A DNA stretch of 64,000 nucleotides from an uncultured Bacteroidales bacterium (GTDB taxonomy: Bacteria; Bacteroidota; Bacteroidia; Bacteroidales; Muribaculaceae). The translations under genes and the position numbers were made by a program. The stretch lies in assembly GCA_947173955.1 (NCBI GenBank), contig CAMWHE010000005.1:16098-80097 (forward strand), given 5' to 3'. How positions within the stretch are numbered: the stretch's first letter is position 1; each line of letters starts with the position of its first letter. The notes under the pieces are model-generated. The model did not search any database, was not told where the DNA came from, and saw nothing but the letters and a program-made list of their open reading frames with translations. Of the stretch, positions 39,983 through 47,596 are shown one piece after another.

Positions 39983-40053
39983 GCGCGAGAAATAGCAAAT
40001 CGAAAACACCATACAATGAAGGCTGCGAGGACTAATCCTTCCGTAGCCTTTTT
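39983..40053 (+). repeat. direct repeat, copy 2 (remnant der 3' end plus terminator)
   Basis: Second copy of the der 3' end, again starting GCGCGAGAAATA and ending in the terminator. It has no coding function here, since no der reading frame runs into it. Together with copy 1 it frames the two-gene cassette. Confidence 0.85.
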
Positions 40054-40055
40054 TC
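40019..40055 (+). terminator. terminator of the toxin-antitoxin-like pair
   Basis: AAGGCTGCG (40019-40027) pairs with CGTAGCCTT (40042-40050; one G-T pair), followed by TTTT. It is a near copy of the der terminator and now serves the cassette. Confidence 0.8.
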
Positions 40056-40371
40056 TTTAATCCGTTCAAAACGCAATTCCATTCCTCATATATCAGATTT
40101 AATTCTTAAATTTGCGGACGGTTGGTCATGACCGGCCGGACATATTAAAATATAAGAAGCGTTATGCTTATCTTGTAATTGGAAACCTGAGAAATTTTCG
40201 ATATGATGCAAGAGATAGCATAGTGGTTCTCACGTATATAGCGTGGGCTACTTTTGTTACATCTGCATCATGGGCTTTCTCAGGGCCTCCAATTCGACGT
40301 GGCATAGTTGGCTCACGTTTTCTTTCTGTCACTAATCGCTCCTTCGGGTCAATGGGAGCTTTTCAAAGAAT
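40056..40371 (+). other. 316-base region without a convincing gene
   Basis: Holds a -7 match TAAATTTG at 40107-40114 with no proper -33 element, then a leader of about 250 bases before the lipoprotein gene. A GC-richer block (about 40230-40350) contains a possible 21-codon reading frame at 40270-40335 (ATG to TAA). A longer open frame across the block would start from a TTG inside the -7 box. I see no clear riboswitch or terminator. It may be a structured leader or an intergenic repeat. Confidence 0.4.
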
Positions 40372-40761
40372 ATGAAAAAAGTTCTTATTCCTTTTATTTT
40401 CATCGCCTGTCTGATTGTATTGACGTGTTGTAGCAATGATGAGTCTGAAATCGAATTAACTGGCGAATATATTGAAGCTACCACATGGGATGCTGAACTT
40501 ACAGGCTCGGCATATCCCAATCACACGCCGATCTCATCTCACTTCGTCATGCAGTTCCTTTCCAAAGAATCAGGCAAGTGCATTCCGGCATACGGAGATG
40601 ATTCTTACGAAGGTTCATTCAGATATCATATCACTAAAGATATGATCACCTTTAACGGAGCTATTGTGGGCAACTGGACTGTCGTGGAGCGAGCAAAAAC
40701 GAGAATGATTCTCAGAGCCTTCCTCCCCAATGAATTCAAACTGGTGCTGACGCGGATGTAA
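40372..40761 (+). CDS. small lipoprotein of unknown function
   Basis: Protein of 129 aa with a clear lipoprotein leader (MKKVLIPFIFIACLIVLTCC, acylation at Cys19 or Cys20). The mature part is beta-rich (LTGEYIEATTWDAEL ... GNWTVVERAKTRMILRAF ... FKLVLTRM), in the manner of lipocalin-like Bacteroidales lipoproteins. Function not recognised. It precedes the TonB-receptor-like gene by 88 bases, but that gene has its own -7 box. Confidence 0.65.
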   Translation: MKKVLIPFIFIACLIVLTCCSNDESEIELTGEYIEATTWDAELTGSAYPNHTPISSHFVMQFLSKESGKCIPAYGDDSYEGSFRYHITKDMITFNGAIVGNWTVVERAKTRMILRAFLPNEFKLVLTRM

Positions 40762-40819
40762 ATCTATTCATCCATGATTGAAATCAACATTTGTTGAGAG
40801 TCATATTGTAACAAACCGC

Positions 40820-40827
40820 TATCTTTG
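40820..40827 (+). promoter_or_regulatory. -7 box of the outer-membrane barrel gene
   Basis: TATCTTTG, exact TAnnTTTG match, 22 bases before the ATG at 40850. TTG at 40794-40796 is 23 bases upstream, slightly long. Confidence 0.5.
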
Positions 40828-40849
40828 GCGTCTCATTATAAACAGCCTT

Positions 40850-42946
40850 ATGAATCATCGTATCCTAATATCAATCGCCTGCTCCATTATCGCGATAACG
40901 GCTTTGGCACAATCAGAAGCGACCGACAGCATCAAGATGCAGGAGCTTGATGAAGTTATAGTTGAAGCAGCCAATCAGCGCACTTCATCCAATCTGTCCA
41001 CCTATATACCAATGACCCGACAGAAGAATGCCTCAAGCGATGCCATTTCACTTCTGAGCCAGATGGCAATCCCTCAGATCGAGGTTGACCCCATAAGCAA
41101 AGCCGTCAAGACTGCTTCAGGACAAGATGTCTCGATCTTCATCGACTTCCTGCCTGCCACCGCTCAGGACTTGCAGGGTATGAGGACTCAGGACGTAAAG
41201 AAGGTGGAGTATTATCTGCATCCGACTGACCCGAGATTTCAGGGCGCACGCTATGCGATCAACTTCGTCATGCATAAATACGAATGGGGAGGATATACGA
41301 AGCTTACAGCCGACAAGTGGTTCGGAGTCAACCGAACCGAGGGCGAATTCTATTCAAAAATGGCTTACAAGTCCATGACATTCGACCTCTATGCCGATGA
41401 AATCTACCTGACCGACCGCCATGGCGGGATTGAATCAACGGAGACCTTCCGATTCAACGATCTTATGGGCAACGGCTCGCAGACAGTTGAGCGGACATCC
41501 GCGACCAATTCTTCCCTATATCGCAACAACAGTAATGACTTCGCTCTGCGGGCGTTGTACAACAGCGACAAGGCAGTCATTTCAAACCGCATTTCGTATA
41601 GTCAGACAAATGTTCCGCACAATGATGCGATCAGTTCTTTGTTTTATACTTCCGATTTATTTTCACCCTCAACAGCTACCACAAAGACTTCAAGCCATAA
41701 CTGGGCATTATCCTACAACGGCAATTTCTTCTTCAATTTCTCTCCGGAGTTTTCGTTTGAAGGCGAAGCTCTCTATACATACGGCAAAAATAAATCCAAT
41801 TCGCTGTATTCCACCGACGAAGTACTTTCGATAACCAACAATGCGTCGGAAGACGTACATAATTTCCAACTGAATCCTCGTTTATACTGGGAACTTAACG
41901 AGAAGAACAGTTTTATTTTCTATCTCGCCACATCTCAGAGCTGGAATTTCATTGATTATTTCGGGAACTCTCCTTCGCATCAGAAATATAATATCGGTGC
42001 ATATCTGGCCGGAGCGCACTATGACCTGAATCTTGAAAAATGGAATATCGGAGGAGAATTTGGCTGGGTATGGGAGAGAAACCACATCAGCGACAGCCGC
42101 ATGAACAATAATTTCCCGCAGGCTAATGCCTATGCCTCTTTTTCTCCGACTGACGCCCACCAGTTTGAAGTCAACTGGCGCTATGGAAAAGATGTTCCGG
42201 CCGCCTCTCAAAAAAGTCCTAATATGCTGCAACAGGATGAACTTATGTGGTATCAGGGTACCCCTACCTTGTCAGATTATTCATACCAGAATGCTGGTTT
42301 GACATATACATGGCTTCCTAATAACAAATGGCAGTTGTCAGCCGATGCTTATGTCTTCATGCTTGGGAACCGTTGTGTTACCATATATTCTCCCATAGGC
42401 CCGGAAGGAACAATGTTGCGCCGGTATGTCAATGACGGGGATTATCGCAGCGGGATGTTAGGTGTTTCCGCTACTGCCAAATTCTTTGGCGGCAAGCTGG
42501 TCGCCAAGCTGCGTCCCCAGTACTGGCTCCGTAAAACTACCGGTGCTTACGCCAATACCCGCAATGAGCTTACCTGTACGGCGCAACTTACATACTATTT
42601 CGGCAACTTCTACCTATGGGGATGGTATATGACGCCAAGCCACTATCAGGAGGAGCAAAGCGGTATTGTCGAACGCACTCCGGCGAAATATCAGATCCAA
42701 CTTGGATGGGGAAACAAAGGCTGGAATATACGCGCCGGTGTATATAACTTTCTACGCACATCATGGGAATCATCCCGCCAGACACTTACAAGCCCGTATT
42801 ACAGCTTTGACCGTAAAGAATTCTCTACAGCGCAGCACTGGCGTCTGACACTGGCGGTCTCCTACACATTCAGCTATGGCAAGAAAGTTGACCGCCATGA
42901 CGAGGTCAGCGGATCCGGAACTGCCGGAAGTGCCATACTTAAATAA
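40850..42946 (+). CDS. TonB-dependent-receptor-like outer-membrane barrel
   Basis: Protein of 698 aa with a signal peptide (residues 1-20, ending ALAQS). A short plug-like domain (about 30-145; MQELDEVIVEAANQR, then VSIFIDFLPATAQDLQGMRTQDVKKVEYY) follows, and then a long beta-barrel that ends in an aromatic-rich strand (HWRLTLAVSYTFSYG). The carboxypeptidase-like N-terminal extension common in SusC proteins is missing. The family looks like the outer-membrane barrel proteins related to TonB receptors. Substrate unknown. I start at the ATG at 40850; the in-frame region upstream crosses the promoter. It is coupled to the next gene by a TAATG junction. Confidence 0.75.
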   Translation: MNHRILISIACSIIAITALAQSEATDSIKMQELDEVIVEAANQRTSSNLSTYIPMTRQKNASSDAISLLSQMAIPQIEVDPISKAVKTASGQDVSIFIDFLPATAQDLQGMRTQDVKKVEYYLHPTDPRFQGARYAINFVMHKYEWGGYTKLTADKWFGVNRTEGEFYSKMAYKSMTFDLYADEIYLTDRHGGIESTETFRFNDLMGNGSQTVERTSATNSSLYRNNSNDFALRALYNSDKAVISNRISYSQTNVPHNDAISSLFYTSDLFSPSTATTKTSSHNWALSYNGNFFFNFSPEFSFEGEALYTYGKNKSNSLYSTDEVLSITNNASEDVHNFQLNPRLYWELNEKNSFIFYLATSQSWNFIDYFGNSPSHQKYNIGAYLAGAHYDLNLEKWNIGGEFGWVWERNHISDSRMNNNFPQANAYASFSPTDAHQFEVNWRYGKDVPAASQKSPNMLQQDELMWYQGTPTLSDYSYQNAGLTYTWLPNNKWQLSADAYVFMLGNRCVTIYSPIGPEGTMLRRYVNDGDYRSGMLGVSATAKFFGGKLVAKLRPQYWLRKTTGAYANTRNELTCTAQLTYYFGNFYLWGWYMTPSHYQEEQSGIVERTPAKYQIQLGWGNKGWNIRAGVYNFLRTSWESSRQTLTSPYYSFDRKEFSTAQHWRLTLAVSYTFSYGKKVDRHDEVSGSGTAGSAILK

Positions 42947-44016
42947 TGACTAATAACCACCGAATGAAAAAGTTTCTTTTAGCACTCCTGCTTATACCGA
43001 TATTTGTCTACGCCGGAATCTCGGATTGGGACTATATGCCTTATATCAGCTATACGGGTGATTACCCCGGTGAAATGATCAAACAGGGCAACAATTTTGA
43101 TCTCTTAAGGACACTATGGAACGGGCCTCAGTCTCCTGACGAATTGCGCGCAGCGGACTTTCAATCTCCGGATACTGCTCGGCTCGTTCGGGAAGGCATG
43201 ATATACAATGCGGACGGCATCTATTATTCTGCCGTACCTTTTATTGACAGTCTTGCGACTGAAAACCTGAGAGCGAAAGCTACCCTGCTGGCAAAAAACA
43301 TCATTGACGACACACAGCCGGAAATGAATCGGTTTCTCAGCATACTTGACAGTGCAGGCTACCGACAGTCAGCCTTCCCATTAGTCCACTCTTTGGTTTT
43401 CGATGATATAATCTGGAAATATATCGGAGTAACCCATGAAAAGGCGACAATCTGCCCTGCTGACAGTATGACATGGAGTGGTGTGTTCTATTATTACCAA
43501 CCCGAAGATCCGGATATTTACGGTACAAACGGCATCGGGTTGGGCAACTCCAATAAGTTCAAATTCGCCTGGGGCAATAAATCCAATGCCTACTTATGCA
43601 CTGTATTTATCAAGACTCAGATAATAAATGCCCTCCGAAATGTGTTGAATGATGAGTCTCTGACTGATGAAATGCTAAATGACTGCCGGCGATTCGGAGT
43701 TATGGATGAGAATGACCGGCTTACAATCCCAATACTCGACGGACAGGACGAAATAAGCAAAGCCGCTAATTTATGGGCAAAAGTCGCTGCCAGCTCTTTT
43801 GACGATCATTTCGACGGCACTTCTCTGGCGGAGACTATCGGTTGGAACTGCAAATACAATGAAGCAGCGCTAAAAGTAATTCTCTACCATGAGACTCTTT
43901 CAAAAATTGATCGGCTTCTTGATGAAACAGGATTACTTCCTATACCGGAAATCCTGAAATCTGAAATTTCTGCTGATAAACGACAGACTGCGTCAGTGGG
44001 ATACATCACGCTTTGA
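42946..44016 (+). CDS. secreted protein of unknown function, coupled to the barrel gene
   Basis: Protein of 356 aa not recognised. A signal peptide is seen as MKKFLLALLLIPIFVYAG, which starts at an ATG at 42964; the ATG at 42946 forms a TAATG overlap with the upstream stop and adds six residues, so either may be used. A segment near residues 50-80 (LRTLWNGPQSPDELRAADF ... REGMIYNADGIYY) recalls a winged-helix layout, odd for an exported protein. The middle is aromatic-rich (SGVFYYYQPEDPDIYG). It is probably a periplasmic or surface partner of the barrel, judged only from coupling. Confidence 0.6.
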   Translation: MTNNHRMKKFLLALLLIPIFVYAGISDWDYMPYISYTGDYPGEMIKQGNNFDLLRTLWNGPQSPDELRAADFQSPDTARLVREGMIYNADGIYYSAVPFIDSLATENLRAKATLLAKNIIDDTQPEMNRFLSILDSAGYRQSAFPLVHSLVFDDIIWKYIGVTHEKATICPADSMTWSGVFYYYQPEDPDIYGTNGIGLGNSNKFKFAWGNKSNAYLCTVFIKTQIINALRNVLNDESLTDEMLNDCRRFGVMDENDRLTIPILDGQDEISKAANLWAKVAASSFDDHFDGTSLAETIGWNCKYNEAALKVILYHETLSKIDRLLDETGLLPIPEILKSEISADKRQTASVGYITL

Positions 44017-44060
44017 TTCCAAGTCATACCGGGCAACAAAGACTATTATCACATCCTCTC

Positions 44061-44076
44061 AACTATAATTATAGTT
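44061..44076. promoter_or_regulatory. BlaI-type operator 1
   Basis: AACTATAATTATAGTT, a perfect 16-bp palindrome. It shares the ACTAnAnnnATAGT frame with two more sites downstream. It lies upstream of the -33 element of the BlaI-like gene. Confidence 0.65.
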
Positions 44077-44102
44077 AAAGGGCGTTAAAGTTGACGCTCC
44101 TG

Positions 44103-44133
44103 TTTGCAACTACAAAAATAGTTGTTACTTTTG
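44103..44133 (+). promoter_or_regulatory. promoter of the BlaI-BlaR1-like operon
   Basis: TTTG at 44103-44106, a 19-base spacer, TACTTTTG at 44126-44133. Operator 2 fills the spacer and operator 3 the short leader before the ATG at 44157. Confidence 0.72.
44108..44123. promoter_or_regulatory. BlaI-type operator 2
   Basis: AACTACAAAAATAGTT, a near-palindrome placed between the -33 and -7 elements, where a bound repressor would block RNA polymerase. Confidence 0.7.
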
Positions 44134-44140
44134 CAACACA

Positions 44141-44156
44141 AACTACAAATATAGTT
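44141..44156. promoter_or_regulatory. BlaI-type operator 3
   Basis: AACTACAAATATAGTT, a near-palindrome directly before the start codon. It is close to the ACTACA-type half-site known for BlaI/MecI. Confidence 0.7.
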
Positions 44157-44534
44157 ATGAAGAAAGCAACAAAAGACCAGCTGACCCCTAAAGAGGAGGA
44201 ACTCATGCAACTCCTATGGGAATACGGCCCAATACTCATCAGTAAACTTCTGGAACTATATCCGGAGCCCAAACCGCATTTCAACACAGTCTCGACCGTA
44301 GTCCGTCGTCTGGAAGCCAAAGGATTCGTAGGTCACAACGAAGTTGGCGGCTCTTTCCATTACTATGCAAAAGTGGAAAAGGAACACTTCCGCAACCGAA
44401 ATTTCGGCAATTTCATCAAGAACTATTTCGGCGGAAGCTACTACGGAGCTGTGTCAGCACTTGTAGCCGAGGACAAGATTTCCGCCGAGGAGCTGAAAGA
44501 ACTCCTCCGGCTTGTGGAGAATAAAGGAAAATAA
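44157..44534 (+). CDS. blaI: BlaI/MecI-family transcriptional repressor
   Basis: Winged-helix repressor of 125 aa. The N-terminal LTPKEEELMQLLWEYGPI and HFNTVSTVVRRLEAKGFVGHNEVG are the family's HTH region; the C-terminal helix gives the dimer. BlaI proteins are inactivated by proteolysis triggered by a BlaR1-type partner, encoded here 5 bases downstream. I start at the ATG at 44157 (MKKATKDQ), directly after operator 3; the in-frame sequence upstream covers the promoter. Three operator-like palindromes at its own promoter suggest autoregulation. No beta-lactamase gene is nearby, so the regulon is open. Confidence 0.9.
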   Translation: MKKATKDQLTPKEEELMQLLWEYGPILISKLLELYPEPKPHFNTVSTVVRRLEAKGFVGHNEVGGSFHYYAKVEKEHFRNRNFGNFIKNYFGGSYYGAVSALVAEDKISAEELKELLRLVENKGK

Positions 44535-44539
44535 TATAC

Positions 44540-46135
44540 ATGGGAAGCTTTTTATCATACTCAATCATAAGCGGCCTGATGATGCTCGCGATGTATCTTG
44601 CCTACCGGCTGTTCCTGGCCAGAGACAATCAGCATGGTTTCAACCGCGGCGTGCTTCTGGCGATCTACCTGCTGTCGTTCATCACCATACCAATCATCTC
44701 AGCAATTGAAAAGCTGACAGCGTCAGCAACTGCCCCTACCCTGTCATTTGACAGTATCGAAATCGCAAGCGGAAATGTTGTGCCGATGGCTAAGCCCGTC
44801 TGGGGAACGATTTTGATCTGGATATTTATAGCCGGCATGGCCATTGTCTTTATAAAGACTGCCATCACATGGCTCAGACTGACTGCAGTAATCCGCTCCG
44901 GCCAAAAGGTCAGGCGAAGCAGCTACATACTGGTCGTAACTGATAATGAGCGGTATGCGCCCTTCAGCTGGATGCACTATGTGGTTGTAAGCCGCCGTGA
45001 CTATGAGAACAATTGCTCCGCCATAATAGCCCACGAACTGAAGCATGTCTCATCGTGTCACTGGGTCGACCTGATCGTTGCCCAGACAGTCTGCATCGTC
45101 AACTGGTTTAACCCGGTTGCATGGCTGATGCGTGACGAGCTTATGCTTGTTCATGAATATCAGGCCGATATGGCCGTCATTGACGCCGGACACGACGCAC
45201 AGGAATATCAGATGCTTTTAATAGAAAAAGCTGTTGGCTCCAGATTCCCGTCCTTAGCCAACAGCCTAAATCATAGTAAACTTAAAAAACGTATCACCAT
45301 GATGTACAAAGAAAAAAGTGGTGCAGGGCGCAGATTCAAAGCCCTCGCACTTGTGCCTATGCTCGCATTAGCCGTCGGAGCTGCCTCCGTCCCGGCCGTT
45401 CGCGCTGCAGTGTCAACAATCAGCAACAGCGCCCTTTCAGTAGGCGAAGATAGTAAAAAAACGTCTGACGACAAAATCTCCGTTCAACGTTTTCAGGTTA
45501 CCAACATCAACAAAGACGGCCACGAAACCGCCGTCACCATCAAAGGTATTGATCTCGGCGAGAAGCTGACTGTATCAGGCGGCACTTTCACATCCGACGG
45601 CAAGACCTTCCGGGCCAAAGCGCTGGATTGCAATATGACCGATGGCGAAGCTACCATCATCGCCAGATTCCAGCTCTCCGGCGAATACAAAAATCCGGCC
45701 ATGACCCTTACAATCAATGGTGATGAGATTCCTTTCAATCTTGAAAACTTCTTCAACGACTCACAGATTGTAGTGATCGGTACAGGTGCTGTAAAAAAGT
45801 CAGCCGGCACAACGGGCAACATTTCATCCGTTGTAATCAGAGGCGGATCATCATCCGAACCCGGCGAAACTTCAATCTATATGGACGGAAAGGAAATCAG
45901 CCGTGATGACCTGGATAAAATCTTACCTGACAACATCAGCTCAGTAGCTGTCGACAAACAGAACAATGCCATCATAATCACAAGTAAAAAAACATCGACA
46001 GTCGGCAACCTGAAGATATATCTTGACGGAAAACAGATTACGTCCGAGGAGATGAATGCTATCCCATCCGATGCGATCAGCTCCATGTCGATCGACACTG
46101 AAAACAACACAATACAGATCACCACCAAGCAATAA
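44540..46135 (+). CDS. BlaR1-like M56 metallopeptidase with C-terminal repeats
   Basis: Membrane zinc protease of 531 aa. Transmembrane helices lie at about 5-25, 38-58, 87-108 and 272-292. The zinc motif HELKH is at residues 165-169, in the cytoplasmic loop before NWFNPVAWLM and HEYQADMAV (second part of the M56 site). The part beyond helix 4 is not a penicillin-binding sensor. It ends in two tandem repeats starting at about residues 442 and 489 (IYMDGKEISRDDLDKI and IYLDGKQITSEEMNAI), each resembling the start of a TonB-receptor plug. It probably signals to the BlaI-like repressor; the stimulus is unknown. Confidence 0.85.
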   Translation: MGSFLSYSIISGLMMLAMYLAYRLFLARDNQHGFNRGVLLAIYLLSFITIPIISAIEKLTASATAPTLSFDSIEIASGNVVPMAKPVWGTILIWIFIAGMAIVFIKTAITWLRLTAVIRSGQKVRRSSYILVVTDNERYAPFSWMHYVVVSRRDYENNCSAIIAHELKHVSSCHWVDLIVAQTVCIVNWFNPVAWLMRDELMLVHEYQADMAVIDAGHDAQEYQMLLIEKAVGSRFPSLANSLNHSKLKKRITMMYKEKSGAGRRFKALALVPMLALAVGAASVPAVRAAVSTISNSALSVGEDSKKTSDDKISVQRFQVTNINKDGHETAVTIKGIDLGEKLTVSGGTFTSDGKTFRAKALDCNMTDGEATIIARFQLSGEYKNPAMTLTINGDEIPFNLENFFNDSQIVVIGTGAVKKSAGTTGNISSVVIRGGSSSEPGETSIYMDGKEISRDDLDKILPDNISSVAVDKQNNAIIITSKKTSTVGNLKIYLDGKQITSEEMNAIPSDAISSMSIDTENNTIQITTKQ

Positions 46136-46159
46136 CCGTTTTTCATACTATCCTCCCGG

Positions 46160-46192
46160 GAGATGCGGCTGCGAAGTCGCATCTCTTTTTTT
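46160..46192 (+). terminator. terminator of the BlaI-BlaR1-like operon
   Basis: GAGATGCG (46160-46167) pairs with CGCATCTC (46178-46185), followed by seven T. Between convergent genes. Confidence 0.88.
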
Positions 46193-46199
46193 GATGCTT

Positions 46200-46691
46200 T
46201 TAGATACGTGATAGCCTGTCGAGAGCTGACAAGGAAAGCAGACTGACGGGAAGCAGCAATATGGTACGCCGGCCTTTCAGGCGATAGACTACAGCGATAT
46301 ATTCCGCCACCTCCTGTATTGACACGATAGATGTATATGGTATCGATACCGGCGGTAACTGTCGGAGAGACGGCTGATCATCTTTATCGTCAGTCTCTTC
46401 AGTCGGGAATAACACCTCAATGGCATCAATGCCGAATTCAACGGTATGCGGACGCGTCATTACCGCCACCGAGGGACGGAGCAGTATAGAGAAATAGACG
46501 GCCATAACAGCAGGAGGGAGGAGCAGAAGAATCCATATCAGTGCCGCTATGAGAAATGCCGGATTTGCTACCGATGCCACTATACACGCGAGCGGAGGCA
46601 GAACGACAAGTGGCCACCACCTGCCCGCATATAGCCGGAGCGCTACACGGGCATGGGCGGCGGGAGCTACGCTGAAAGGCGCAGTAATCAT
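46200..46691 (-). CDS. two-helix membrane protein of unknown function
   Basis: Protein of 163 aa. Two adjacent hydrophobic helices (about residues 28-45 and 50-75) are followed by a soluble beta-rich domain (HTVEFGIDAIEVLF ... IPYTSIVSIQEVAEYIAVVYRL ... ILLLPVSLLS). This is the pattern of a PH-like or YcxB-like membrane-tethered domain; function unknown. I start at the ATG at 46691, 22 bases after the udp stop. An ATG at 46739 would overlap udp by 26 bases. Last gene of the thioesterase-dprA-udp run. Confidence 0.65.
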   Translation of the reverse strand: MITAPFSVAPAAHARVALRLYAGRWWPLVVLPPLACIVASVANPAFLIAALIWILLLLPPAVMAVYFSILLRPSVAVMTRPHTVEFGIDAIEVLFPTEETDDKDDQPSLRQLPPVSIPYTSIVSIQEVAEYIAVVYRLKGRRTILLLPVSLLSLSALDRLSRI

Positions 46692-46713
46692 CGTCGCATC
46701 ATTGGATAACGTA

Positions 46714-47589
46714 TCAGATGCGATCAAGGACAGTTGCAATGAGGTCGGTAACGGCTGTCTTGTAGTTAGGATTGGCCTCGGTGTTCATTCGGTTGGCTAT
46801 GATAGCGCACACAGTCATGGCCTTATGCCCCATCAGTCGGCCAAGCCCCTGGAGCGGCGCGCTCTCCATCTCGTAGTTGGTGATCTTGCGGTCGCCGAAG
46901 CGGAACTGCTCAATTGTCTGATTGAGAGTCGGCGACGCAAGCGGCAGGCGAAGCTGTCGTCCCTGCGGACCATAGAATCCGACGGCTGAGATAGTGTTGC
47001 CGCGCACCATATCGTCGCGACCTATACGCTCCACAAGCTCCGGATCGGCATCCACTACATACGGACGAGCCCAGAGAGGATTCCACGCTGTCTGACGCAC
47101 GAATTCGTTTTCAAATTCGAGATCGGCCACTTCATTGCGGCCTGCATAATAGTTGAGTACGCCGTCAAATCCGATAGCTTTCGTGGCTATGACGGGGGTA
47201 CCAAGACGCAATTCAGGCTGCAAGGCGCCAGATGTCCCGATGCGAACCATGGTAAGCTGGCGATGCTCCTGTCGGACCTCGCGTGTGGCGAAGTCAACGT
47301 TGGCAAGCGCATCAAGCTCGTTGATCACTATATCAATATTATCGGGGCCGATGCCATGACTCAGGCACATGATCGGTTTTCCTTTATATGTGCCGCCTAT
47401 GGTATGAAATTCGCGTGAAGACACTTCGAACGTACGGCTGTCGAAGAACGACGCCACGATATCGACACGACCGGGATCGCCTACGAGGATTATGCGGTCG
47501 GTCAGCTGTTCCGGCTTGAGATGGAGGTGGAATACAGAGCCATCGGAATTGATGATTAGCTCGGATGAGGGAATAATACGTTGTTCCAT
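46714..47589 (-). CDS. udp: uridine phosphorylase-type nucleoside phosphorylase
   Basis: Cytoplasmic enzyme of the PNP/UDP family, 291 aa, which splits nucleosides with phosphate for pyrimidine or purine salvage. The phosphate-site GDPGRVD is at residues ~38-44, SHGIGPDNIDIVINEL around 77-92 and VRIGTSGALQPE around 114-125. The nucleoside-site YEMESAPLQGLG (Glu-Met-Glu) lies around 238-249. Similarity favours uridine, but the specificity of this Bacteroidales subgroup is not decided by the motifs. It starts 8 bases after dprA. Confidence 0.85.
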   Translation of the reverse strand: MEQRIIPSSELIINSDGSVFHLHLKPEQLTDRIILVGDPGRVDIVASFFDSRTFEVSSREFHTIGGTYKGKPIMCLSHGIGPDNIDIVINELDALANVDFATREVRQEHRQLTMVRIGTSGALQPELRLGTPVIATKAIGFDGVLNYYAGRNEVADLEFENEFVRQTAWNPLWARPYVVDADPELVERIGRDDMVRGNTISAVGFYGPQGRQLRLPLASPTLNQTIEQFRFGDRKITNYEMESAPLQGLGRLMGHKAMTVCAIIANRMNTEANPNYKTAVTDLIATVLDRI

Positions 47590-47596
47590 ATCAGAA

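Noticed and set aside
40112..40375. An 87-codon plus-strand reading frame upstream of the small lipoprotein gene
   Set aside because: It starts only from a TTG that lies inside a -7 promoter box, overlaps the lipoprotein start, and has an unusual composition. I describe the stretch as an unexplained leader instead.
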